Notes under the pieces: generated by a model
What the model saw: the letters and a program-made list of their open reading frames with translations, nothing else
Database searches by the model: none
What the model was told of the DNA's origin: nothing
Assembly (NCBI GenBank): GCA_014281115.1
Contig: JACONQ010000003.1
Location: forward strand, 1,302,001-1,366,000
DNA from: Laburnicola sp. R22_1
Taxonomy: Eukaryota; Ascomycota; Dothideomycetes; Pleosporales; Didymosphaeriaceae
Length of the DNA stretch: 64,000 bases
Direction: 5' to 3'
In this document: positions 10,528 to 22,040 of the stretch, one piece after another
Position numbering within the stretch: position 1 is the first letter of the stretch
How the letters are laid out: each line of letters begins with the position of its first letter
Program-made: the position numbers and the translations under genes

Positions 10528-11209
10528 GGCGAATGGAAGCAATGGTGATGTACACGACCGAGTTGAGGCGGGAAAACGGGCTCGCAAGACGTGGTTTCGG
10601 CGGAATTGTCCGCCCGCGTTACCGAGTACAAGGCGGCGAAAGGTGCAAAAGCGTGGGCAGCAGCGCACCAGGTGGTCTCGTGTTATCTTGATGGATTGTG
10701 GGGATGACGTCCTGAGGAGAATGAACGCGCAGACGCCCGACCCTCGGGCGCTCGGCACAGTCGTCACGTGCATGATCCGCACTCGTGGACTCGAATCCAT
10801 GGATTGGACCCCATCACACAAATCCAAAGCCCAGGTTGTGGGAAGCCACCAGGTCCGTCATGATGCTATCCATCTGCAGAATGTACTCGTCTAGCCGCCA
10901 CGACAGCCCATGCCGTTCGCGGTGGCCGATGATCCACCTCTCCCTCGGAGCCATCATCTTTTCTCGACCTCATCGCCGCGTCTTATCAGCCGCACATCCA
11001 ATGAAAAGCGCACGCGGACACATGCCTTCGTCCTAGCCCACGCTGCAGGTACCATCGCTTTCCCTGCGATGGAGCTGCTATTGGGTTCCTCCAAGATGAC
11101 CTTCCTCATGCGGAAAAGAACTTCACCCACCTCAACTCCATAAGTAGACCCGCGAGCACTTTTGCATTTGAGGACTTTGCTTCATTGTTCGCTTCAATTC
11201 AATTTTATA
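10528..11209. promoter_or_regulatory. Divergent intergenic region, NAPE-PLD-like / RNase T2
   Basis: About 680 bases between the 5' ends of two divergently transcribed genes. No coding feature is supported. It must hold both promoters; I see no convincing TATA box, only an AT-rich stretch (AATTTTATAATG) touching the RNase T2 start codon. Confidence 0.5.
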
Positions 11210-12240
11210 ATGCATTCCACCTTCAAAGCAGCCGCGGCGCTACTTGCCGGCACCGCGTCCGCGCAATTATACCCAGACCAGAGTCCCAACAATCATACCT
11301 GCGAGCTCCAGAACCCTCTGCTCTCATGTCCGCCGCAGGACCCCTCACTCGTAGACTCTTGTTGCATTGAGACTTTCGGTGGTCTCGTGCTCTCTACCCA
11401 GTTTTGGAGTACATACACAGGCCTGGAGAGCGAAGGGCAGCTTCTCCCTAAAGACACATGGGGATTGCACGGGCTATGGCCGGATTTCTGTAACGGCAGT
11501 TATACGCAGTACTGCGATCTTAGCAGACAATACGATCCGATCCCCTCCCCTAACACCACCACTGGGACCCCTACAGGAATTCCGGTTCCGCCTTACAACG
11601 GCTCCAACATCGGTACCTTCCTCGAGCCGTTCGGCAAATACGACCTACTTGAATATATGAACAACTACTGGATCGCCCAGAATCAAGACAACGCTGGATT
11701 CTGGGGCCACGAGTTCTCCAAACACGCAACCTGCTTCTCCACCTTTAATGTTCCATGCTACGGTCCGCAGTACCGTGAGCACGAGGATGTGATCGATTTC
11801 TTCGAGACAACAATCAGGTACTACAAACGCTTTCCAACATTCGAGTGGCTGGAAAAAGTGGACATTACACCCTCCAACAGCACCACGTACACATATGCAG
11901 ATATCCGCGACCCCCTCGTCGAGGAGCATGGTGGTCTTCCGTTCATCGGATGCTCTGGACCTCGCTATAACGCGACTGAGGCGGGTAAGAACAGTACAGA
12001 CAATGGATACACTGTTCTTTCCGAGGTATGGTACTACGAATATGTAAGTGTTGCCTCGGGACGAATGAGATTTATGTGAGCTAACACATTACAAAGGTTT
12101 ACGGACGTCCCCAGGAGATGAACACCGTTCCTGTCAACGCTTCGGCGACCTACTTCACGAACTGCGCCAAGGCTGATGGTGCGATCCACTATTACGAGAG
12201 GACAAATGGATCTGCCAGGGTGCCCACCATACCTTTCTAA
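11210..12240 (+). CDS. Secreted ribonuclease T2
   Basis: Two exons: 11210-12043 and 12097-12240, with a 53-base intron (GTAAGT..ACAAAG, branch CTAAC at about 12081). The product is about 325 residues. The first 18 or so residues are a signal peptide ending near ASAQL. Both catalytic signatures of the RNase T2 family are present: CAS1 WGLHGLWPDFC at about 83-93 and CAS2 GFWGHEFSKHATC at about 163-175, with the catalytic His residues intact and many Cys for disulfides. Several N-x-S/T sites suggest glycosylation. The enzyme cleaves single-stranded RNA through 2',3'-cyclic phosphates and acts outside the cell or in the vacuole. The start is the ATG at 11210; an in-frame TTG upstream is not a start. 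The second exon (VYGRPQEMNTVPVN..) completes the domain. Confidence 0.93.
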
Positions 12241-12726
12241 AGATACGTAGACGATATATGACAAGTTATGCTGAATGAATACAATATCATGATCTAGTCG
12301 TCCGAACGCTATCTTTCTTGTTTTTGGAATTGGAGTTCTTCCTCATCTTCCCCAATTCTGGATGAGACCGGTCCTTTTTTCGATAGCCAGGCGAATACAA
12401 CACGCAATGAGCCGTGTCCGAATATAGGGATCGCAGGCCACCACTTGGCGGATGAAGAACAGTGCGTGGCGGAGGGGCTTGAGGACCGCCACAAGGTAAG
12501 TGATATACTTTTAAAGAGGCACTTGACTCATGTAATAAGAGTGCTGGTTCAAAGAAAAATGGAGTTTTCGAACAGGAGTTTGCTTCTTGTGAAATACTTG
12601 CTATTTCTACATCATCCATCTGCTAGTATTGCAAGCCCACTACGACAGCGCTTCTTGTTCCGATCATCCATCGCGCTAGTGAGAAATTGAATGATACCAG
12701 CGCGCATTTCCCACACGACTAGCCCT
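12241..12726. other. Convergent intergenic region
   Basis: About 490 bases between the 3' ends of the RNase T2 gene (+) and the F-box gene (-). No supported feature; it should contain both polyadenylation regions. Confidence 0.6.
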
Positions 12727-14005
12727 TCATAGGCTCTTTGCAGGTCCTAGACAGGCATATTAGTTCATTATCATTACTTGTCAACGAGAAGGAAGTGTCT
12801 TATGCAACTTACGATGCTGCATGGCGACGCCCATCGCCTTAGCGACCTTCTGCATCAGCGATAGATGTCGGTCCTCGAGATTCCCTCTAACAAACAGAGC
12901 AACTTGACATTGGCCAGTCATGGAGCGTAGAGCCAATGCACATTCGCCCAAATAGTTTCTCATGCTAGAGTAATAGTCTCTCATGTTAGAGTCAATTTGG
13001 TCATGATATTGGTTACCACGAGAAATCAATGTCGACAATACAGAATTCGCGGTCGGATCCGTGTTCCCGAGCTTATTGGCAGTAGGATCTACGAACCATG
13101 TTGTGAAGCTATATCCAGGGTTCTCTTCTTCAAATGCACCGAATGCGTTGTCGTCGTTGGTCACTATATATGTAGCTCTATAAAACCACACTTCAGTGAA
13201 TATATCGACACGGCGAAAGTTCTTGCGCTGGTAGGTCCCAGCGAGGAGGAAATGTCCAACAATCATGCCGATCATTTTTTGGCTTTCGCTGTGGACTTCG
13301 AGGTGCTCCAGGCATGGAACCGCTCTCGCAAGCAACTCCGGGAACCAAGTCACAAACGAGGTTCCCCTGCTGAAGTGAAGTTTCAAGCGCTTGATGGCAG
13401 AGCTTCGGCCCACCCAGCCCTGTTCGTATGTGTCGATGTCGTGGGCTTTGAATCCTTTGATCCTGAGTATTGACAAGCTATCAAGAGCGGGGTGAGAAAA
13501 GAGATCGTGCAGGGCCCAGATGGAAAAGCGCGTTGGAAGCTTAACCTCCATGTGCTTTACATTGGGGCGTTTATACAATAGTCCCGAAAGGGCTTGAGGG
13601 AAGGCTATTTGGCGATCGATATCTCTAATCCCTGTGGTCGTGTCCAGTCGGGCGCAATGTGAGTAGTGTTCAAGGAAGTGTGTCGAAAGGCTTTCTACAT
13701 AACCGCACAATCGAATATTGTGATCTAGAGTCCGATTTAGGGCTGAAAGACCTCCTTTGAGGTGACCCAGTTTGTTGCACAAACACTTGAGAGGGATGCA
13801 TTTGTAGAGACGTGGTTCAACGATGCGATGAAATTTCTTTGACACAAGGGATATCGCCCGTAATGTTTGAACGTCTTGGTGGTCCGCCAGATCGTCGAAG
13901 ACCTGCGCGAGTAACTCCCTAGATGCATGGTCAGTACATATGTGTCTGCAATAAAGACAAGCAATACACTTACTCAGAGAATGAGCAGAGGGATGTCCTT
14001 GCCAT
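12727..14005 (-). CDS. F-box protein
   Basis: Three exons on the minus strand: 14005-13974, 13918-12813 and 12746-12727, giving about 385 residues. Intron 1 (55 bases, GTAAGT..CTAG) joins MARTSLCSFSE to ELLAQVFDDLADHQDV; the join restores an F-box (about residues 11-55: LLAQVFDDL..LRAISLVSKKFHRIVEPRLYKCI). Without this exon the F-box is cut in half. Intron 2 (66 bases, GTAAGT..CTAG, branch ACTAAT) replaces the last few codons with a short exon ending PAKSL. The remainder is Leu-rich with no strong repeat pattern. F-box proteins recruit substrates to SCF ubiquitin ligases through Skp1; the substrate is unknown. Splice sites are read by eye and not confirmed by transcripts. Confidence 0.8.
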
Positions 14006-14424
14006 GACGTCTAGGGCCCGAGGCTGTTCGACTCGGGTTGAGGTCGAGTATCGATTCTTTAGGTTGAGGTTCTTATGTAGAGAACGCAACGAAGGACTGG
14101 CTTTTATATGTGCGGCGACCTACGCGGAGTAATGTTAATCCCGTTCTTGGCTGTTATGTAATTATCAAGAATGGTGATTGAAAGTGTGTGGGTTACATGA
14201 ATCGCGTGAGCATATTTCACCGCCATCTAACTTCTAGCATAAGTCAGCTTTACATCCCACGTACTATAATGGCACTAAGCCGCGAACAGTGTTTTTTCCA
14301 AATACATGCATTGTTTAGGATGTTGCCAAATAACTTCCTTGCACGGGTAATTTTGCTAAATGATGCGTTAGTAAAACTGATAAAGTCGAGCGGAACAAAG
14401 CGCACATAACACAGAAACTAACAC
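14006..14424. other. Intergenic region upstream of the F-box gene
   Basis: About 420 bases, AT-rich, holding the F-box gene promoter and the remains of the 3' part of the interrupted methyltransferase. A GTAAGT donor at about 14424 overlaps the likely stop codon of that relic. Nothing else is supported. Confidence 0.5.
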
Positions 14425-14515
14425 TTACACGGGGATGAAATACTTCTTGTCCATGTGATTTTCTTCGACATCCTTCAAAGCTGCCGCATTAAGTAACCCC
14501 GCTTTCTCTATTTCC
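14425..14515 (-). pseudogene. 3' fragment of LaeA-like methyltransferase, cut off by hAT element 1
   Basis: On the minus strand, the bases immediately beyond the left target duplication continue the reading frame of the methyltransferase relic at 17623-18330. Joining across the element at one copy of the 8-bp duplication gives an open frame running into LLNAAALKDVEENHMDKKY and then a stop at 14425-14427, which overlaps a GTAAGT donor. This is direct evidence that the transposon split one gene. Confidence 0.7.
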
Positions 14516-14523
14516 ATAAAACC

Positions 14524-17500
14524 CAGAGTTGCTAACAGTCAGGTAAGTCAGTCTCGCGGGTCTTACCTGGGTTGACCTGTAAGGGGGGGGTCCCTGGAGT
14601 TGACCTGATCGAACTGGTGTACGTTGGGGGGCCAAACTGACCTGGTGATTGGCCTGATTGATGATATTGTATAAAAAAAAGTGGGGCATCTATGGTGTTG
14701 ACCTTATATATAAGCCTCCGGGGCCCAAGACCCCAAATGATACCTCTCCTCTAGCACCTGCTCAGAGAGATCTGTACTGTTAGCTAGAGTACGGTTGACG
14801 TCCGTAAACCCAGCTTTTATCCAAGATCGTACGCACTGAGTTGCGGAGACTAGCTGGGGACCTTGTTTACGCCTTTTGGGTTCCATCATGTCGCCTGTCT
14901 CTGAGAAGACTCTCTCACAGTAACAAGAGGACGCTGGGATCGATAGCATGTCTATCGCGAGCTTTGACAGGTCCGGGTAGCCGTCTCGCATGCCCAGCCA
15001 GTAAGTAATCGGGTCCTGGGCAAGCGGGTGATCAATCGGGAGGTAAGGTTCGTCAGTATACCACCGCTCGTACTCATCTGAACAGTTAACAGCTGGGCTG
15101 GCGCTGAGGCGTACGGGCTTTGTGAGACCTTCTGTAAACGCGTCGATATTTGATACCTTTGCTCTCTTGCGCGGGGAGAGTTGACAGCACCCGTATTCTT
15201 GGCCTTGTACGTATCCCAGAGCTCCTTGAACTGAGCCTTGCCCTTGGCGAGCCACGTCGGGTTCTCCTCACCCCAGGCGTTGACAAAATAGTGCTTGTAA
15301 TAAGGGTGGAGAGACGTCGCCGTAAAATAGGCAGGTGAGTCTTCAAGCTTAGCGTAGTACTTTGCAAGTTTCTTGTGCGCCAGCCGGACGTTGATTATTA
15401 TATGGTCCTCGGGAGCGTCGTCCTTATCAAAATCAACGTCGGCCCACTGGGTCGCCAGAGCTTCAAAGTGATTGAGGAGATACTCAAAGGTCGGGTATAC
15501 CTCATAGATGGCCCCAAAACGTCCAGAGAAGCCGCGCCCTTCAAGTCTCTTGGTGGCCTCCTTCAACGGCTGGAGGACATGCACGTACTGGGTAATTACT
15601 TGCCAGTCTCCAGAGGTGAGCCCGGAGGACCTCATCCATTCAGGTACGTCGGCTGGCGTCTCTGTCTGACGCCCTCGACGCGTTGCGTAGTCGGAGCGCG
15701 TTTTTGTGATATGCCACTCCATATACGCGTTGATAGTGGAGTGGAGTATTATAGCCCTCTCAAAGGTGTCGCAAAAGGAGTTCCACCTTGTAACAACGGG
15801 CTTGACGGGCTCTAGAAGCTTGACGGGTTTCCTGTTACCCTCTGCGCGTTCAGACTCAAAAATAGTGCGCTGAAGCTGGTTGAACAAGTCGTACTGCTGG
15901 GGAGTACGTATTGAGTGGAGGACGTCGACGAGCACCCCCAATGGGCCCTTCTGACGCCACTCACGCATGAGCTTCTCCTCCTCCGCCGTCTGATTGTCGT
16001 CGTTATCAAAAACGTCCTTGTCAACCCCAAATATCACCGTCTGACCCGTCAAGTTGAGCGAGTGGGGTGAGCAGCGCAGACGGCGTTCGACCGCGTTGAA
16101 ATTAAACTCTTGGGCTAGGCAGTCAACAGTAGTATCGTTATTGGCGGCATTATCAAGAACAAAGTAGCCCACTGAGGACGCGTCAATGCCGAACTTTGTC
16201 AGCGTCTGTTTGACAACCTCCGCCATCCTTTTTCCTATATGGGCTCCAGCCAGCTGGGGCAGGGCGAGAGGCAGGTCGCAGATCCGTCCTTGGGCGTTGA
16301 CGTAATGGCAGACAATCCCCATAAAGGCCTTCTTGCCACCTTTGACAGACCAGCCGTCAAAACTGAAGTGGACCTTGCCCAGCGCGTGAGACAGCTCGCG
16401 TTGAACTAACGGCGCCAGGTAATCGTAGAGGCGCAGTATATACGCCGAGACGCTCTGGTGGTTCTTCCATATCGCCATTTCTGCCTCAGGGTTGGCAACC
16501 CGGAGGAGGGCTCGAAAGGTTGGCGATTCAAACTCGCTGAGAGGATGGTTGTTCTCGACAAGCCAGCTGACTGCCGCCAGTCGAAAACGCTGTATATTGA
16601 AGTTACCCAGCGCGTTCGCAACGTCCTGCGACACCTCCATCCCGGCGCCTGTCAACCCACGGAGAGTACGCTGGCCAGCCTCCAGCCCGACAGACTCGCG
16701 CCCAGGGCGAGTTATCGCGTGTCCTGTACGGAGCGTCTCAAGGTGAGACCAAGCTGACGACGTTGAGCTTGTTACGTCGTATATACCCCTACTTGCAAAC
16801 CCAATACTCCTGTGAACGTGGCAGTACTGACAGACAAAGAAAATACGCGTTGGGCACTTGCGCAGAGCTACTCGATAGCCGTAGTTGTATATCAGCGACT
16901 TCTTACTCCTCTGCGTCCGCACAGGCTTCATGTACGGCCCCAGACGCGTCCAGTCGATCCCATCAAAGTTATCCTCGTACCCAGCATCGTACTCAGTATC
17001 GACAGCCTCGGGGGCTTGGGCGGAGGGCGCAGTGGGTGCAGTGGGCGCAGTAGGTGCGACAGCAATGGAAATATCTGTATAGGCGTTATGTGACTCCGCC
17101 GCCCGATCTCTAAGCTCTACCTCGAAGGACTGGTTGTCCTGGGTCGACTGGGAATCTTTGGCGACGTTAGACAGAGATTCAGCAGTGAGCGAGGTAGCTG
17201 GTGTACTAGGCGCCTCCTGTTGCCCCTGCCGTCTTTTTGAGCCCCGGCCGCGTCGATTTGAGCTCATCTAACGGGTATACTGATGGATATTGACGAGTAT
17301 GTGGGTAGGTGCAAGGTCTGGGAGCACCGACGGAGATTTCAGGTGTACGGCTGATTACCCGATTAGGAAATAATCGGCAAGCTAAAACACCAAATATTCG
17401 CCAAAATATCGATATTTGATGATATTTCCAGCTTCAAAAACTACTCCAGGAACCCTCTGCGGGGGCCCAAATCACCAGGTTGGTCAGTTTGATCAATCAG

Positions 17501-17622
17501 GCTCAAGGCCGGCACCTTATTTGCCTACTAATTTGTATGAGCCAATGGTTGACTGATTGAATTGACGCTTGGCAGTAAACCGAGCGGACTAACTGCTACC
17601 TGATTGATTGTTAGCAACTCTG
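14524..17622 (-). mobile_element. hAT transposon, element 1 (nearly intact)
   Basis: A 3099-bp element bounded by imperfect inverted repeats beginning CAGAGTTGCTAACA at both ends and flanked by the exact 8-bp duplication ATAAAACC (14516-14523 and 17623-17630), the hallmark of hAT insertion. The single gene is a transposase on the minus strand. Subterminal regions contain repeated TGACCTG words, as expected for transposase binding sites. The element lies inside a methyltransferase gene relic. It shows no premature stops apart from one frameshift, so it looks younger than the second hAT element at 19104. Confidence 0.93.
14704..17267 (-). CDS. hAT transposase with a single frameshift
   Basis: ATG at 17265-17267. 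Frame 1 runs through the BED-like zinc-finger region (CQYCHVHRS), the RNase H-like DDE core (HFSFDGWSVKGGKKAF, FVLDNAANND, RCSPHSLNL, VVTRWNSF) and on to about 15190. The hAT C-terminal dimerisation region (ITYWLGMRDGYPDLSKLA, LSIPASSCYCERVFSETGD) is in another frame and ends at TAA 14704-14706. Both frames overlap around SPR(K)RAK at 15150-15190, which has a C-rich run, so one inserted or lost base is the simplest explanation. No acceptable intron was found. The second hAT copy in this window runs through the same place in a single frame, supporting an indel here. Total length would be about 850 residues, normal for fungal hAT. Confidence 0.88.
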
Positions 17623-18330
17623 ATAAAACCATTCATCGTGAGTATCTTCACGCCGACCGTCTTCATGAACATATCGTAAATACGCAGACACAATGCACCG
17701 ATTTTCCTCTGACGTTCATCGGTAGCCCAGGGTCCCACTAGCCAGCGTGTCTCGTCATGTTCAACATCCACGAACCCAAGGTGCGTCAAACGGTACTCAT
17801 GTCGGAGCACATGAAAGTTATCGAAGCCTGCGCGGGCCCAAGCTTGCCCTGCCATACTACCCCATCTCATGAAGGGGCTATTGATTGAAGTCACTCCCTC
17901 TGCTGCCAACGCGCTATTCCAAGGATAACACGTTTCTGACAGTTCGAGCAGGCTGCCTGGAGCTAAATGTGTGTAGCAGCGCTCCAGGAAGGAGCGCCAG
18001 TCATGAATCGCGCCCACAAGCATACGGCCATGGATGAAGTTGAAGTGGTTGTGAGGGAATGGCCACGAATTCTCGGCATCGGATTCCATGAAAGAGAGGT
18101 TTTTAGAAGTGGTAGTCGCTGGTGGCGTCACGTTGTTGAACTGGGAGACAGATCCGTTCCTATCACCTCAGCTCGTGGGAAGACTCGCGACTTCTGTAGT
18201 CCAAAACCCAGGGCTTTTACCCACATCCAGAATGCGCTGTACGTCATGTGGCACCGGGCTCGTAAAAAGTCGATCGTTGAGCGTCAGGTACCACTTCTGG
18301 TGCTGGATGTCTGCGGCGTGTAAGCTAGTG
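17623..18330 (-). pseudogene. LaeA-like SAM-dependent methyltransferase, decayed and interrupted
   Basis: Pieces of a class I methyltransferase of the fungal TAM/LaeA-like group appear in three frames. First DIQHQKWYLTLNDRL and RILDVGKSPGFW, a degenerate version of the SAM-binding motif I (usually ILDVGTGTGIW). Then RAEVIGTDLSP in a second frame. Then FNFIHGRMLVGAIHDW, LAPGSLLELSE and VGPWATDERQRKIG in a third, ending MFMKTVGVKILTMNGF at the hAT target site. At least two 1-base shifts and the hAT insertion inactivate it. Family members methylate small molecules or regulate secondary metabolism; the original substrate cannot be told. The frameshifts and damaged motif I may be older than the insertion, but order is not provable here. 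Confidence 0.85.
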
Positions 18331-19095
18331 TCCGATAACCTTACGCAGTAACTTATACCAAGACGAGACTTCTCTGCCTAGTGGTTGTTCGTGTAGCACT
18401 CTGATCTCTTAGATCGTAATTGAACTGAATCGCCTACTTGTCCATCTGAGCGTGGTAGAGAATAACCGTTGGTGTTGGTTTCTTCCGCCATATTCTGATG
18501 GTCGCATTCGCTCTCCGGTTCTTGGGTGGAGAGAGGGAGAGAATTGTATGGGGCGAGATATTGATATCTGCAATTTTATGAGGGACTCCGGATAAATCAC
18601 TCCAGGACCGTGCCTCACGTTCCTTTCTGCTGCGCCCATACGCATGCATCTGTCAGCTAGCAAAGTCAGAAGGTGTATCGTGGGATTTCGCTCCGACTCG
18701 GTCGCTTAATTGCCCCACCAACTGGCATAATACTGTGCCTCTTTCGAGCATTGTTCCATGTCATAGTGCAATCATACTTGCAAAGTGATAGGTTACATAT
18801 GGCATGCAACCAGTAGTGTTAAGAATAAGGTGCAAACTTCTGTTACTTTCTATTTAGGTGCTGAATTAATTTAAGGTAAGGAATAGGTGTCGAAGTCAGT
18901 GCACTAGTTTTACTTTGTAATTGGACAGCTCAAATGCTACACAGGAAAACACCATATATTTGTGTACAAAAATATAAAGCAAGCGGAAGAAAGAATTTGG
19001 AGAACACGATGGTGAACCTAGGGCAAAGCTACAAAAGGTAGGTGAGGAACGCCGGTGGCGTTCATTGGTCGCTCGACGAACGTCATGCAGCTGGA
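18331..19095. other. Intergenic, AT-rich stretch between transposon targets
   Basis: About 760 bases upstream of the methyltransferase relic. Several TA-rich segments (18780-19000). Short minus-strand ORFs are unsupported. Nothing recognised. Confidence 0.5.
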
Positions 19096-19278
19096 GTTGC
19101 CTGCAGACATGCCAACAATCAAGCCAAACAAGCCGTGGCCTTCGACTTGGCTTGAGGCTTGTTTTGGAGTCATGAGGCTTGGCTTGTTAGGCCTAACAAG
19201 CTTTTTTTTGGTAGCTTGGATTGGAGCTTGATAAACGGCTTGATTGTACTATGTAAGTTTGACCGCCCTGTATAGCAA

Positions 19279-21825
19279 CTACTCACTGCCTGAATCCTCG
19301 CTGCACATGCTGTATAGCAAGTCCATCTCTGCAGTGCTTATTGGTACCTCCTTAAGCTGGTTGTTGCTGCCTAAACCCGCTTTCTGCCAACGTCGTACGC
19401 ATTGTATAGCCGCCAATAAATGAGGTCCCATAGAGCGTCGCCGAGGCTCAAGAAGATCGCCAAGCTCACTAAACATGCGCTCACACTCACAGCTTGATGC
19501 TGGAATAGAGAGTACGTCAAGTGCAAGCTTGCTGAGGGTAGGGTATCGATCGCGCAACGTTACCCAATATTTTATAGGGTTGTTTGCATACTCAGTACCT
19601 TTCTCAGCGCGCGGCTCGCTTCTCCGCCATCGCTTATACTCATCTGGCTTGATATTAATGTTGCCAGTCGCGTTAGGATTGATAAGGCTCTCGATCGCGT
19701 CGTCCATGTCGTTGGGGAGCACCGCGGGGCGCCGACGTACGGGCGGTGAGGTGTTGTACTCCGCCCAAAGCGCGCGAAACGCGCGGTTGTTCTCCTCAAG
19801 CCACCCAGGTTTGTCGCTCTAGGCGATGTCACAGTATGTTTTGTAGTAGGGATGGAGGATCGTAGCAGCGTAGTAGGCTGGAGAGTGGTCAAGCTTGGCG
19901 TAGTAAGCGTTGGCTTTCGCCCAAGCTGCGCGTAGATTGGCAGCAAGGTGGTCTTTAGGCGCTTCGTCGTGCGCGCTATAGTTAACAGCCTCGTAGGCTT
20001 TAACGTGCTGCTCGTAGTATGTCAGGATATGCTCAAAGACTGGAATAATCTCAGCAATCGCGCCAAAATGTCCGCCTTGGCCGCGTCCCTCTAGGCGCTT
20101 TGTTGCCGCTTTTAGTGGCCTCAGAGCGTCCATATACTCAGTAACGACCGCCCAGTCATGCGCTGAGAGCCCGTCAGATCGCATCCATGGCTGCGCCTCT
20201 GGCAGCTTATTACCCCGAGTTGTGGCGTACGTGTCCTTATCGCGGATACGTTTTATGTGATGATTGGCGTACGCAGCGATAGCAGGCTGCAGCTTACAAG
20301 CACGCTCAAAGCAAGAGTAGTAGGAGTTCCAGCGCGTAACAACAGGCTTAACAGGCTTAAGTATCTTGCGGTCTTCGGCTGTCGCGCTGGCAGGCAGGTC
20401 GCGGTGTAAGAGACGCTAAAAGTCAGCAAAAAGCGCATACTATTACGGCGTTTTGATGTAGTTAATAACGTCTAACAGGACGCCTAGTGGGCCGTCGCGC
20501 CTCCACTCGGTCATAAACTCGCTCTCTTTAAAAAGCTTGCTGGCGTCGTTGTTGAAAGCATTAGCTTCTTTGCCCTAGAGCAGAGTCTGGCCAACAAGGT
20601 TAAGAGTATGAGGGCCGCAGCGGAGGCGGCGATGAGGCGCGCTGAAACCCATCTCTTGCGCTAACTCACGGACAGCAGCGTCGTTATTACTCGCGTTATC
20701 AAGTACGAAGTAACCAACGTTGAGCGGGTTAATGCCGAACTGCTGCATTGTTTGGCTAATAACCTCTGCCATCCTCTCGCCACTATGAGCGCCTGCTAGC
20801 AGCGGCAGCGCTATAGGTAAATCCTGAAGCTCGCCACGCTTGCTGACGAAGTGGGCAACGACACCTAGAAACCCGCGCTTGCCGCCCTTTGTCGTCCAGC
20901 TGTCAAAGCTAAGGTGGATCTTGCTCAGCGCCTGGGACAGCTCCAAGACTACCTGAGGCTTTAGGTGGTCGTAGAGTCGCAAAACAAAGCCTGAGACGCT
21001 CGTGCGAGAGGACCACAACGCAGCCTCGGCCTCTGGGTTAGCAGCCGCAATCAGCTGTCGAAATGCTAGTGACTCAAACTCTCTTAACGGGTGATTGTTC
21101 TCGACAAGCCAACTGACAGCAGCAAGCCTAAAGTGCTAAGTATTGAAGCCGCTGAGCTCATTAGCGACATCTTGAGAGACGCTAATCTTGCCGCCTACAA
21201 GGACTCAGCGTAGGTGGCTTATCTCGCGCTTCTCTGCTTCTTTTCCCGGCGGTAGATAGCCATGACCGCGCTTTTTCTGGCTTAGGTGGCGGGCTGTCGT
21301 CGACGTTGACAGCGTCGTCTCATATATGCCTGCGCCTCTAGCGTCTATAATCTTGTGCTGATAGCAGTATCGACAGACAAAGAAGAGCCGATTCGGCTCC
21401 TTAAGCAGCGCAACGCGGTACCCATAAAGGTATACCCAGCTCCTCTTTGCGCGCTGTGTCGCTAACGGCTTCATATATTTTGGTATACGCTTGAAATCAA
21501 GCCCGTCAAAGTCGTCCTCTAGGTGCGCGTCCAGGCTCTTGTCACCGTCCTCGTCAACACCCTTAGCGGGCTCTCCGACGTCTGTTGTAGCTACTGTTGC
21601 AGCGTCGCTGCCCTCGGTGGGCGGGACGATACTATCCTCATTCTGCGACTCGCGGAATCGCGACTCAAAGGTAGCTCGCGGCGATAGGCGCTGCGACAGC
21701 GTCAATTGCGTATTATCCAGCTCAATCGGCTGGGTAGACGTGCCTCGGGCGGCTATTTTGGCGCGTTTGTGCGGCTTAGGGATTGCAGCGCTATTGCGCG
21801 CGCGTTTTAACTGCTTCAGCGGCAT
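19279..21825 (-). pseudogene. hAT transposase relic with point-mutation stops
   Basis: One continuous minus-strand frame of 848 codons from ATG 21823-21825 to the final stop at 19279. It matches element 1 transposase along its length: CRYCYQHKI zinc finger region, HLSFDSWTTKGGKRGF, FVLDNASNND, RCGPHTLNL, VVTRWNSYY, IKYWVTLRDRYPTLSKLA and LSIPASSCECERMFSELGD. Stops lie at 21205, 21136, 20575, 20443 and 20440 (two adjacent), 20416 and 19819. Comparison with element 1 shows that the adjacent pair replaces Gln-Gln (CAA CAG to TAA TAG), the 21136 stop replaces Gln, and 19819 replaces Trp. These are CA-to-TA changes on one strand or the other, the RIP signature. No frameshift is needed. Confidence 0.9.
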
Positions 21826-22040
21826 AATAAATAAGCTTAGTGTAGCTGAAAAGACAGGGTGATAGCTAAAGACACTTGCCGCTGGAGGTGGCTGGCCGCT
21901 TACTAGTACTAACTTAGTAGGTAACTTAGCTATCGATAAGCTGACTACCGTACTACAGTCAACTCTCGTTATAACGATTAATCCGTGCACAGCAAATTCT
22001 ATCGTTATATCGAAATATCGTTTAATCGATGATTATTAAG

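Noticed and set aside
15130..15200. Intron in the hAT 1 transposase
   Set aside because: A GTACAA..CGCAAG segment exists, but splicing it gives the wrong frame for the downstream dimerisation domain.
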